NCBI GenBank assembly: GCA_037783545.1
Contig: JBBELK010001083.1
Span: forward strand, 62,001 to 126,000
Reading direction: 5' to 3'
Length of the DNA: 64,000 bases
Source of the DNA: Henricia sp. BOLD:AAB3569
Lineage: Eukaryota > Echinodermata > Asteroidea > Spinulosida > Echinasteridae
The position numbers and the translations under genes were made by a program. The notes under the pieces were generated by a model. The model did not search any database and was not told where the DNA came from. It saw only the letters and a program-made list of their open reading frames with translations. Shown here piece after piece: positions 60,701 through 64,000 of the stretch. Within the stretch, counting starts at the first letter, position 1. Each line of letters begins with the position of its first letter.

Positions 60701-63655
60701 TAACGGACAGTAATCTGTAGCATATTGAACAACAAAATGAATTTTGTATGATTTAATATATTTTGCAACCCCTAATGCTACGTTTACACCATGTCCCCGG
60801 CAGTCCCGGCGCCCCGGTAGAGGAGCACCGGGGAGGCACCGGGATGGACGTCGGGGAGCGTAGGGGACCGGGGTGGCGAAACGTGAGTGACCGTAGCTCA
60901 CCCTTGCCACCGGCCGGTGAGCAGCTCTGTCAAAAATTTTGCCCCGGCAGTCCCGGCACTAATGAGAATCGTCCTGGGCCGCAGTGGGACGGGGCTTCCG
61001 TCACAGGGCGTGACGGACCGCAGTGTGCCTTGACTCACCGGGGTGTGGCACCTTGGGGTGCCGGGGAACTCTGATCGCGGCCGGTGCCTCGCGCTCCGCC
61101 ACGTTTGGAAGCCCGGAACCCCACGGTCTGCCAGGGCCTGACACGGTAGCGGCCACAGCATGGTGTGAATGCGGCCTGGTCAACTGCGGTGCGCCAAGGT
61201 GTGTGACGGTTGATGCTCACGGCCAGTTACGCCTCACTGCGTCGCGCTCCAGGACGAAGTGAAAATGAAGGTGTGGAGCGCACTATTTATACCAACCGGG
61301 GCACACCGGGAGACCACCGGGTGACCACCGGGGCGTGAAACGTAACAGCTGCCAGGTTCAGTCGCAGGGCGCCGCAGCAGACCCTTGCACACCGTCGGGA
61401 ACGTATTGTGCCGGGACAACAAACGTGACACGAACGGGACGGACGTGAGGCACCGTATTATAACTTAGCAGGCCGGCCTGGGACCTGAACCCATCCGTAG
61501 TGGAACGGTGCTTAAAACGTAGCGCGCCGTCCGCCTCGCGGCCCGGAACCGGCACGGCGCGCCACGCTTTACGTACCGGGACGTTACGCACCGTGGTAGA
61601 ACGCAACACACCGGACTGCCGGGGACATGGTGTAAACGTAGCATTAGGCTAGTAAAAGTTTCAAAGTGTCACATGGGGCGTTTATAATTTTGTACAGTGT
61701 ACATGCATAAAGTGGAATACACGTAATCTTGTGGACAGGGGCAACTATTCTAGGCAAAGCATTGTTTATTCTTGAGGAAGATGGCAGACCTGTCACATTA
61801 TTTCTTGGGTAGCCATCTGCTGCTGTAACATCCAATCCAGTGTACATAGATCGGAAGGGATGTGAAGTCATTGGTCTAGTGTGTCATGTAACACACTTAA
61901 AAGATCACAGAGCACTCCTTCCTGATGAGTAAGCAGATTCCTCAAAGTCTCTGACCGTTGGGTGCCAATGGCGCCACCCACCTATGTATCTTGATGTTTA
62001 GATGGAAGACACAGGTCTAGCCTCATAAGACTTATAATTTGCAGCACCTATGAACATATCCATATGGAATGTGCGCTATATAAATGTAGTAATTATTAAC
62101 GAGCCCCTGGGCATAATGGCCAAAATTACTACATATAAAAGAACTTCTTTGAAACCAGTGGGATATTTTCAGTTTGAACAAAACTTGTATTTAATACTTT
62201 CTTTTACAGAGTTGGATTAGTTCAAACTGGTATGTCATCCTGTTGATTCTTGCCGCCATACTTGCAATTCTTGGGGCAGCGGCATTAATTATAGGGAAAA
62301 GACGATAGTAAGTATATCTGGCATTTTGTGAATCAATTTGAGAGAGATGAGCATGAAACGATAAACATGAAAAAAGGTGTCATTACTTTTAAGAAAATGT
62401 GCAAAGCCGCCGTCCTATTTAGGCTGGTTTTGTGGGTATACCCATGGCCGACAACAAAGCCATAAAACCACAGTAGTCAGACGCCAAGTTTCTTTCACAT
62501 AGGGCACCCTTTAAAAAAATGTATGTGCACACATTTATATATAAGGGGCCGTCCAAAGTTGTCAACATTTTCACAGTTCTACAGATAGAGAGGAGTATTT
62601 TTCAAGACTCCCTCCCTGCCCCCGAAATACTACTTATCAACATTTTTCGTCACTACCATGAAATGTCAACATTTTACAGTGCATGTAAAGTCCTACATGG
62701 CCCTCTCTCCCCCTCCCCTCCTCCCCTCCCCCTCCCCCTCTCCCCCTCCCCTCCCCCTCCCCCTCTCCCCCTCACCCCCTCCCCCCCCTCCCCCTCCCCC
62801 TCTCCCTCTCCCCCTCTCCCTTTCCCCCCTCACCCCCTCTCCCCCTCCCCCTCCCCCTTCCTACGCTTTGTAGAATCATGAAAATGTTGACAACTTTGGA
62901 TGGCCCCTAAATTCATCTTCAATTGACGTTTTTATAAGAAATAAAATACCATCTCGGGTAGAATCACTGCATTAAACAGACGGAACCACTTCTATCTTCC
63001 ATTTTCTCATAAAAACGACAATTTGAGTGAGGTTTTTCTGGTAAAATGGTAGATTAAAATTTGGGGAGATAAGGGCTTTATGATCTTGTGCGCAAAACCT
63101 GTGAGACTGGCTGAATATAACTTCATGTTTTCCCTCCTATTTTTTCCATGAAATCTGTACTTATTGATGTTTGATAAATTATTTTAATTTTTAGGGTGGA
63201 TTCACACTAGGCTCATTTTCGCATAAATGCGACGCGCATCACTCAGAGAAAAAAGCGATGTGGAGGGAATTTGGAGTCGAACATTGTACTGAAAACCACA
63301 GAATCACTTTTTTTTTTACTGTAGCAGCCAAAGCCATTGGATCAACCCATTCAAACCAAAGCACCGCGACGAGCGAGACTTAACGGACATACAGCCCCCA
63401 GACGCAACTTACAGCACCAGCATCACCAACAACCTAACCCGACCAACGCGTACCAACACCATGGAGTCAATTAATCCTGCCTACATACCGGCAGATCACA
63501 ATGCCATGACTGATTGCGACGAGGGTGGCGTATGCTGCAACATGGCTGGTGACGAGAATGGTGCCGCCGCGGCGCTAAATCACTACGACGAGATTCCTGC
63601 TTTTAGGGCATTGTCTGTTGTCATGGAAAATCCTTACAGTGAAATCAAACGTTAG
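27602..63655 (+). CDS. DSL-family Notch ligand (Delta/Jagged-like), 999 residues, 16 exons
   Basis: This is a single-pass membrane ligand expected to bind Notch on neighbouring cells. Sixteen exons with GT-AG sites and matching phases were assembled by eye: 27602-27649, 40598-40767, 42418-42553, 45375-45541, 46771-46916, 47915-48025, 49123-49364, 50446-50633, 51281-51508, 52411-52831, 54182-54330, 55938-56107, 58635-58872, 59813-59972, 62210-62307 and 63328-63655. They sum to exactly 3000 bases. Domains: signal peptide (1-~28), MNNL (to ~170), DSL with six Cys (183-226), about 14 EGF-like modules (227-~724), a Cys-free juxtamembrane region (727-858) with RSKR at 778-781, a transmembrane helix (865-887) and a 112-residue tail. 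Two EGF modules at exon junctions are incomplete, so a small exon may be missing. No VWC domain and no Delta-type C-terminal PDZ ligand were seen. Family certain; Delta versus Jagged class not decided. Confidence 0.9.
27706..31202. mobile_element. 3.5-kb foldback element with arrays of AAATGGCGGCC
   Basis: The ends TAGTCGGGTATCTATGGGGG are inverted over ~170 bases and flanked by ATA on both sides. Inside, each arm carries several copies of a module containing CGCAAATTTATTTCTGGGGT, CTATCATGCTT and AAAATGGCGGCCAATATGG, about 150-190 bases apart and in opposite orientation in the two arms. No protein is encoded. It starts 56 bases after exon 1 of the Notch ligand. Confidence 0.85.
31572..31774. 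mobile_element. MITE (TACCGAGCAACCA ends)
   Basis: TACCGAGCAACCAAAGAAAC and GCGTTTATAATTGGTTGCTCGGTA are inverted, 203 bases in all. Confidence 0.75.
32214..32469. mobile_element. Palindromic MITE rich in ACCAAT
   Basis: Ends CATTCTAAAAACAGATT and AATCTGTTTTTAGAGTG. ACCAAT/ATTGGT recurs over a dozen times in the 256-bp element. Confidence 0.8.
32524..33270. mobile_element. Harbinger-like element (TGGCCCAGTCACAA ends)
   Basis: Inverted ends TGGCCCAGTCACAA and TTGTGACTGGCCCA are flanked by TAA at 32521-32523 and 33271-33273. Many CGATCGGAGGCGC-like motifs in both orientations fill the interior, much as in the Harbinger at 23.7-25.9 kb. Confidence 0.82.
33425..33510 (-). repeat. tRNA-like sequence
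   Basis: CGGGATTCAAACCCGACGG and GGGCAGATGCTCTACCAGTC are the inverse of B and A boxes, but the D-arm contains extra bases (AGTCATTTGAGC), so a working tRNA is unlikely. Confidence 0.5.
33661..33733. repeat. Long G tract
   Basis: About 70 bases almost entirely G with single A or T breaks; the longest pure run exceeds 30. Confidence 0.95.
33734..34284. other. Notch ligand intron 1, no recognised feature
   Basis: Unique-looking AT-rich sequence between a G tract and a MITE; nothing is recognised. Confidence 0.5.
34285..34423. mobile_element. Foldback MITE (AGGCTCGTCAGCAATGCG family), copy 3
   Basis: A 139-bp hairpin in Notch ligand intron 1; the arms are nearly identical to copy 2. Confidence 0.88.
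34432..34588. mobile_element. CG-rich palindromic MITE
   Basis: GTTGTGGAAGCAATGTGCGT faces its inverse; the centre has GCGCGTAACGCGC. Confidence 0.75.
34913..35290 (+). repeat. tRNA-derived SINE (GGGGTACCGTGGCCGAGTGG family)
   Basis: A full-length plus-strand copy from GGTGGGGTACCGTGGCCGAG to GGAATGTGCGCTATAGAAAT. Confidence 0.82.
35400..35700. repeat. Dispersed repeat (GCACACGACAGGTG...GCAACCAAC family)
   Basis: It shares CTGTTGGTTGCTAGGCAATG and CACGTAGCAACA with 63700-64000 and, inverted, with 53130-53290. Confidence 0.65.
35952..36094. mobile_element. Foldback MITE (AGGCTCGTCAGCAATGCG family), copy 4
   Basis: A 143-bp hairpin with minor arm mismatches. Confidence 0.86.
36095..37089. 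other. Notch ligand intron 1, no recognised feature
   Basis: About 1 kb of low-repeat sequence with no frame or motif that I can assign. An intronic enhancer could lie here, but the sequence alone does not show one. Confidence 0.45.
37090..37190 (+). repeat. tRNA-like sequence
   Basis: TTATAGCTCAACTGGTAGAG and GGGTTCGAATCC are good A and B boxes. The acceptor arm pairs poorly and the sequence recurs at 57186 and, inverted, at 33425, so a SINE head is more likely than a gene. Confidence 0.5.
37695..38164. mobile_element. MITE (ATGCATAGT ends), copy 1
   Basis: Ends ATGCATAGTACGTTCCGACC and CGGAACTATGCAT. The interior matches 46266-46702 in inverse orientation. Confidence 0.75.
38478..38720. 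mobile_element. Foldback MITE copy 5, split by a second palindrome
   Basis: The inner arm sequence GCCACGAAATTCAC and its inverse GTGAATTTCGTGGC are pushed apart by a palindrome with GTTACGATCCCGGACGGTGC and its inverse near 38522-38642. Confidence 0.65.
39260..39650. repeat. C-rich dispersed repeat with long G tract
   Basis: Inverse copy of the repeat at 3440-3725. Its variable part has grown into about 140 bases of G runs broken by single T or A (39470-39617). Confidence 0.65.
39920..40290. repeat. Dispersed repeat X, copy 1
   Basis: Blocks TTGGTGTGATTACTGCACTG, TTTTTGACGATATCCTTGAA and ACACCCATGGGG recur at 43830-45262 and, inverted, 53790-54150; a fragment is at 59578-59680. Confidence 0.7.
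40598..40767 (+). CDS. Notch ligand exon 2 (MNNL domain, first part)
   Basis: It encodes [20 protein letters not shown] and then [20 protein letters not shown]. This fits the MNNL opening of Delta and Jagged proteins: a beta strand, a CC pair, then C.xxF.xCL. Acceptor ctttttag is preferred; a second acceptor at ctgcag 12 bases on is also in frame. Donor ACAGG|gtgaag, phase 2. Confidence 0.88.
40813..40896. repeat. Hairpin
   Basis: GACGTCGTCTTCATTGCATT and AATGCAATGAAGATGAAGAC are inverted around a ~15-base loop, just after exon 2. Confidence 0.75.
40897..41253. mobile_element. MITE (GGGGCCAATTTCATGG ends)
   Basis: GGGGCCAATTTCATGGCACA and GCCATGAAATTGGCCCC are inverted; CAATTTGCTTAGCACAGGAT also faces its inverse. 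Confidence 0.8.
41320..41970 (-). mobile_element. LINE 3' end (CR1/L2-like reverse transcriptase C-terminus), interrupted
   Basis: On the minus strand the conserved tail [40 protein letters not shown] and [16 protein letters not shown] is readable from 41920 to 41720. After a palindromic insertion (41415-41617) it resumes as [19 protein letters not shown]. This is the end of a non-LTR retrotransposon polyprotein; the rest is absent. Confidence 0.85.
41415..41617. mobile_element. Palindromic MITE inserted in the LINE
   Basis: AAACCCTTTCACGGTTATCG and its inverse enclose ~200 bases; GGATCGTA and TACGATCC face each other near the centre. Confidence 0.8.
42000..42330. repeat. Half-copy of the 655-bp foldback family
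   Basis: One arm (CATCGATCCGATGTCTAGTT, GCGCATGCGCGAGAGCGGAG) without its inverse partner, in intron 2 of the Notch ligand. Confidence 0.75.
42418..42553 (+). CDS. Notch ligand exon 3 (MNNL domain, middle)
   Basis: It encodes [20 protein letters not shown] and then [20 protein letters not shown] and TVPSWP. The conserved ending (I.VPFSW-like) of MNNL is recognisable. Acceptor ttaacag, donor CCG|gtaagc; phase 2 in, 0 out. Confidence 0.88.
42554..43639. other. Notch ligand intron 3, mostly unassigned
   Basis: It holds a small palindrome at 43380-43470 (GATGGTGCAAA facing TTTGCACCATAACCATC, with ATCTTGAGACGGCAGG facing CCATCTCAAGAT) and otherwise nothing recognised. Confidence 0.5.
43640..43788. 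mobile_element. GCGGGCC MITE, copy 6
   Basis: A 149-bp copy in intron 3 of the Notch ligand, with the same ends and nearly the same core as copy 3. Confidence 0.88.
44139..44686. mobile_element. MITE nested in repeat X (AGACCGAT ends)
   Basis: AGACCGATCCAGTAAGCTCC and GGAGCTTACTGAATCGGTCT are inverted ends about 548 bases apart. Confidence 0.78.
44689..45158. mobile_element. MITE nested in repeat X (TAGGCTTGGGCGA ends)
   Basis: TAGGCTTGGGCGA and TCGCCCAAGCCTA are inverted ends; GATTCC/GGAATC motifs fill both flanks. A worn relative lies at 54395-54700. Confidence 0.78.
45375..45541 (+). CDS. Notch ligand exon 4 (MNNL end)
   Basis: It encodes [18 protein letters not shown], a helix rich in Ser/Ala, then [15 protein letters not shown], matching the strand pair that precedes the DSL domain. 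The reading frame closes 14 bases past the chosen donor AT|gtataa. That donor is weak but gives the phase 2 needed by exon 5 and restores a continuous domain. Confidence 0.82.
45660..45840. repeat. A-rich low-complexity tract
   Basis: (CAAAAA)n-type sequence from about 45770 to 45825, preceded by a T-rich stretch. Confidence 0.85.
46266..46702. mobile_element. MITE (ATGCATAGT ends), copy 2
   Basis: Ends ATGCATAGTTCCGA and GGTCGGAACTATGCAT. It ends 69 bases before the DSL exon. Confidence 0.75.
46771..46916 (+). CDS. Notch ligand exon 5 (DSL domain)
   Basis: It encodes [20 protein letters not shown], then [20 protein letters not shown] and [10 protein letters not shown]. The cysteine spacing and the NFYGSDC..HC....GHY.C...G...C..GW.G pattern are diagnostic of DSL, the Notch-binding module. 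Acceptor ttgcacag, donor ACAG|gtgagt, phase 1 out. No long open frame marks it; it was found by reading. Confidence 0.95.
47145..47400 (-). mobile_element. LINE 3' end, second fragment
   Basis: On the minus strand [20 protein letters not shown] and [20 protein letters not shown] match the terminal residues of CR1/L2-type polyproteins. The upstream part is missing. It lies in intron 5 of the Notch ligand. Confidence 0.75.
47401..47914. other. Notch ligand intron 5, no recognised feature
   Basis: Unique-looking sequence between the LINE end and exon 6. Confidence 0.45.
47915..48025 (+). CDS. Notch ligand exon 6 (DSL last Cys, EGF-1)
   Basis: It supplies GLNC, the last DSL cysteine, then most of EGF-1: [20 protein letters not shown] and [10 protein letters not shown]. 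The module is not of the DOS type that usually follows DSL. Phase 1 on both sides; acceptor tttttgcag. Confidence 0.92.
48114..48381. mobile_element. MITE (TATAGACCTTTAT family), copy 2
   Basis: A 268-bp copy in intron 6 of the Notch ligand, with TATAGACCTTTATTATGGTG and its near inverse. Confidence 0.8.
49123..49364 (+). CDS. Notch ligand exon 7 (EGF-1 end, EGF-2, EGF-3)
   Basis: It encodes [18 protein letters not shown], then [13 protein letters not shown] and [19 protein letters not shown] with [13 protein letters not shown]. The open frame runs on into the intron; the donor GAG|gtttgt is non-optimal but gives the phase 0 expected by exon 8. Confidence 0.88.
49365..50029. other. Notch ligand intron 7, no recognised feature
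   Basis: The open frame of exon 7 extends about 215 bases into this intron without any cysteine pattern, so it is not coding beyond the donor. Nothing else is seen. Confidence 0.5.
50030..50265. repeat. GGTGGATTCACAC-family repeat, second copy
   Basis: It opens TGGATTCACACTGAGCC and closes with the inverse-like AAAAAGGTTCAGTGTG, in intron 7 of the Notch ligand. Confidence 0.65.
50446..50633 (+). CDS. Notch ligand exon 8 (EGF-4, first half of EGF-5)
   Basis: It encodes [20 protein letters not shown], then [17 protein letters not shown] and [20 protein letters not shown]. Acceptor tttccaaag is a little weak; donor AA|gtaagg, phase 2. Confidence 0.9.
51281..51508 (+). CDS. Notch ligand exon 9 (EGF-5 end, EGF-6, first part of EGF-7)
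   Basis: It encodes [19 protein letters not shown], a full EGF-6 with [12 protein letters not shown], and the first three cysteines of EGF-7 ([20 protein letters not shown]). Acceptor gtcaacag, donor ACAG|gtaaga, phase 2. Confidence 0.92.
52055..52215. mobile_element. MITE (CAGCCGATTTCACGAA ends)
   Basis: CAGCCGATTTCACGAAA and TTCGTGAAATCGGCTG are inverted, 161 bases in all, between exons 9 and 10. Confidence 0.82.
52411..52831 (+). CDS. Notch ligand exon 10 (EGF-8 to EGF-11)
   Basis: It encodes four modules, including [20 protein letters not shown] and [20 protein letters not shown]. The calcium-binding D.DEC motif opens at least two. It starts SCLRENLC, so EGF-7 would end after its fourth cysteine, and it stops at TCECV without the sixth cysteine of EGF-11. 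Acceptor gttttgcag, donor GTG|gtaagg, phase 0 out. Confidence 0.9.
52840..53059. repeat. Repeat (AAAGTTGTCAACATTTT family), copy 1
   Basis: It begins within 20 bases of the exon 10 donor and shares ends (AAAGTTGTCAACATTTTTAC, ACGGCCCCTAAG) with 62544-62909. Confidence 0.65.
53327..53734. mobile_element. Foldback element with ~190-bp arms
   Basis: GGGGGCATTTTGGCAACACA and its inverse at the far end; the arms stay nearly perfect through TTTAAGACCAGACAAA/TTTGTCTGGTCTTAAA to a centre near 53530. Confidence 0.85.
53790..54150. repeat. Dispersed repeat X, inverted copy
   Basis: It ends about 30 bases before exon 11 of the Notch ligand. Confidence 0.68.
54182..54330 (+). CDS. Notch ligand exon 11 (EGF-12, first half of EGF-13)
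   Basis: It encodes [20 protein letters not shown] and EGSDC, a short tenascin-type EGF, then [20 protein letters not shown]. Acceptor attctctcag, donor ACAG|gtataa, phase 2. Confidence 0.9.
54703..55000. mobile_element. MITE (TATAGACCTTTAT family), copy 3
   Basis: A 298-bp copy in intron 11 of the Notch ligand; orientation of the core is opposite to copy 2. Confidence 0.8.
55156..55492 (+). repeat. tRNA-derived SINE (GGGGTACCGTGGCCGAGTGG family)
   Basis: A full-length copy in Notch ligand intron 11, directly adjoining the MITE at 55493. Confidence 0.82.
55493..55919. mobile_element. MITE (GTAATTCCCAAAAT ends), copy 2
   Basis: About 427 bases, inverse to the copy at 4110-4538 and similar along its whole length. 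It ends 18 bases before exon 12 of the Notch ligand. Confidence 0.8.
55938..56107 (+). CDS. Notch ligand exon 12 (EGF-13 end, EGF-14)
   Basis: It encodes [20 protein letters not shown], then [19 protein letters not shown] and [10 protein letters not shown]. This is the last EGF module. Acceptor atttacag, donor ATTG|gtgaga, phase 1. Confidence 0.9.
56380..56910 (+). repeat. Direct repeat in intron 12, left copy
   Basis: It shares CAGGGAATTTCCACTCTGC, CACGCCCGAGTCATTTT, GCGTCCTGATTGGTCCAG and GGGGCACTGTTGCAAGAGGA with 57660-58230 in the same order and spacing. Confidence 0.75.
57186..57260 (+). repeat. tRNA-like sequence
   Basis: TTATAGCTCAATTGGTAGGG and CGGTTCGAATCCCAG; same type as at 37090. 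Confidence 0.5.
57660..58230 (+). repeat. Direct repeat in intron 12, right copy
   Basis: A diverged copy of 56380-56910. The pair lies in one intron and both are flanked on the left by a short GAATTAATCC-CCTGGCGGTCCC block. Confidence 0.75.
58480..58610 (-). repeat. tRNA-like SINE fragment
   Basis: GGGATTCGAACCCGCAACC and CTGCTCCGCCATGTCACTCC read as B and A boxes on the minus strand, ending just before exon 13 of the Notch ligand. Confidence 0.6.
58635..58872 (+). CDS. Notch ligand exon 13 (juxtamembrane region with basic RSKR site)
   Basis: There are no cysteines. It encodes strand- and helix-like segments [20 protein letters not shown] and [11 protein letters not shown], then [19 protein letters not shown]. 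The layout (strand, helix, break, strand) resembles the region between the last EGF and the membrane in Jagged proteins and the SEA-like fold of Notch. RSKR (58790-58801) fits a furin-type site. Phase 1 in, 2 out; acceptor ttttacag. Confidence 0.82.
59105..59577. mobile_element. MITE (GGGGCGCGTTCAATAGCAC ends)
   Basis: GCGCGTTCAATAGCACAATACG and GTATTGTGCTGTTGAACACGC are inverted. It lies next to a fragment of repeat X in intron 13. Confidence 0.75.
59813..59972 (+). CDS. Notch ligand exon 14 (juxtamembrane region, second part)
   Basis: It encodes [20 protein letters not shown], then [20 protein letters not shown] and [14 protein letters not shown], a second strand-helix-strand block before the membrane. 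Acceptor cttccag, donor AAG|gtaggt, phase 0 out. Confidence 0.85.
60776..61643. mobile_element. GC-rich inverted-repeat element in the last introns of the Notch ligand
   Basis: Inverted ends TGCTACGTTTACACCATGTC with CCCGGCAGTCC. The ~870-bp interior is far richer in G and C than its surroundings and carries CACCGGGG-type motifs on both strands. Flanks read TAA on the left and TTA on the right, so no clean duplication. It has open frames on both strands but no recognisable protein. Confidence 0.78.
61850..62090 (+). repeat. 3' part of a SINE of the same family
   Basis: The body and end (GTGCCAATGGCGCCACCCAC, GGAATGTGCGCTATATAAAT) are present without the tRNA head. Confidence 0.72.
62210..62307 (+). 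CDS. Notch ligand exon 15 (transmembrane helix)
   Basis: It encodes [20 protein letters not shown] and then [12 protein letters not shown]: a 23-residue hydrophobic helix followed by a basic stop-transfer sequence, giving a type I topology. Acceptor tttttacag, donor TA|gtaagt, phase 2. Confidence 0.9.
62544..62909. mobile_element. MITE (AGGGGCCGTCCAAAGTTGTCA ends) with pyrimidine tract
   Basis: GGGGCCGTCCAAAGTTGTCA and its inverse AACTTTGGATGGCCCC close the element. About 165 bases of CCCTCCCC/CTCTCC (62697-62862) form the middle. Confidence 0.8.
63194..63306. repeat. GGTGGATTCACAC-family repeat, half-copy at the last splice acceptor
   Basis: It opens GGGTGGATTCACACTAGGCT and breaks off at ACCACAGAATCAC, directly before the T-run that forms the pyrimidine tract of exon 16. 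Confidence 0.65.
63328..63655 (+). CDS. Notch ligand exon 16 (cytoplasmic tail and stop)
   Basis: It encodes [20 protein letters not shown], a Thr/Asn-rich middle, [20 protein letters not shown] and the end [12 protein letters not shown] before TAG at 63653. NPAY and NPYSEI are tyrosine-containing motifs of the kind found in sorting signals; the ATEV-type PDZ end of some Deltas is absent. The acceptor is a NAGNAG (tag-cag), so one extra Ser codon may be included. Confidence 0.85.
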
Positions 63656-63699
63656 ATAGAAAATGTTCAGATGTTTCACAGAAATAACGTCTAATGTAC

Positions 63700-64000
63700 C
63701 GACATACTTCCTTTCACATACACACTCAGTATCCAAAAGACCAGACTAAATGTTTGTTGCTATGTAATGTGATCAGGTGCAAGCGCAGGTGTGATGTGTA
63801 GAATCAATATTGCATTCACGGTAGGAGGGAATGGCATAAAGCAACCAGGCTGTTGGTTGCTAGGCATTGGCTTGCCCCACGTAGCAACATAATGTATAGT
63901 ATGTAGAGTTCTAAACTGCACCTTCATTTTAAAATAAAGAATTTGGGGTGCTAGCCATAGTGCAACAGGCTAATTAGCCATTTGCGTGTGTAACCTTTCT
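63700..64000. repeat. Dispersed repeat downstream of the Notch ligand
   Basis: It shares GGCTGTTGGTTGCTAGGCAT and the following AATAAAGAATTTGGGG-like end with 35400-35700. It is cut by the window edge. Confidence 0.65.
63933..63938 (+). terminator. Possible polyadenylation signal of the Notch ligand
   Basis: AATAAA occurs 278 bases after the stop codon and is the first one there. It lies inside a dispersed repeat (63700-64000), so it may be a chance match. Confidence 0.3.

Noticed and set aside
60763..61262. Overlapping 80-103-residue frames in the GC-rich element
   Set aside because: High G+C removes stop codons from all frames; none shows a domain or splice signals.

Overview
The window is animal nuclear DNA. 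It holds intron-rich genes with GT-AG splicing, a Notch ligand (a metazoan-only family), tRNA-derived SINEs, LINE ends and very many short inverted-repeat DNA transposons. The intron sizes, the abundance of foldback elements and the single dynein intermediate chain suggest a marine invertebrate, perhaps a deuterostome such as an echinoderm. That placement is an inference; no single sequence proves it.

Two protein-coding genes stand head to head. On the minus strand (250-19350) is the cytoplasmic dynein 1 intermediate chain. Twelve coding exons carry residues 1 to about 487, with matching phases at every junction, and the last ~150 residues lie beyond the left edge. The p150Glued-binding N-terminus, the LC8 motif KETQT, the roadblock-binding helix and most of the WD40 propeller are present. 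One exon in the acidic linker is tandemly duplicated, and the two copies are only 60 bases apart.

On the plus strand (27602-63655) is a DSL-family Notch ligand. I could assemble 16 coding exons with consistent phases into a 999-residue protein: signal peptide, MNNL domain, a six-cysteine DSL domain, about 14 EGF-like modules (two incomplete), a cysteine-free juxtamembrane region with an RSKR basic site, one transmembrane helix and a ~112-residue tail. The EGF number and juxtamembrane region recall Jagged/Serrate, but no VWC-like domain and no DOS-type EGF pair were found, so I do not assign a subtype. The two start codons are 8.25 kb apart.

Most of the remaining sequence is repeat. The intergenic space (19351-27601) holds a foldback element with a 9-bp target duplication nested inside a second foldback. 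It also holds a decayed PIF/Harbinger transposon (23689-25910, TAA target duplication) inserted exactly between two small relatives of its own family. Intron 1 of the ligand (13 kb) carries a 3.5-kb foldback element rich in the motif AAATGGCGGCC, several MITEs and SINEs, and long G tracts. Other introns hold hAT-like and Harbinger-like MITEs, a CGCCC-rich family in three copies, a mosaic of nested insertions at 43.8-45.3 kb, LINE 3' ends and tandem segment copies. No bacterial operons, CRISPR arrays, rRNA genes or convincing functional tRNA genes were seen.
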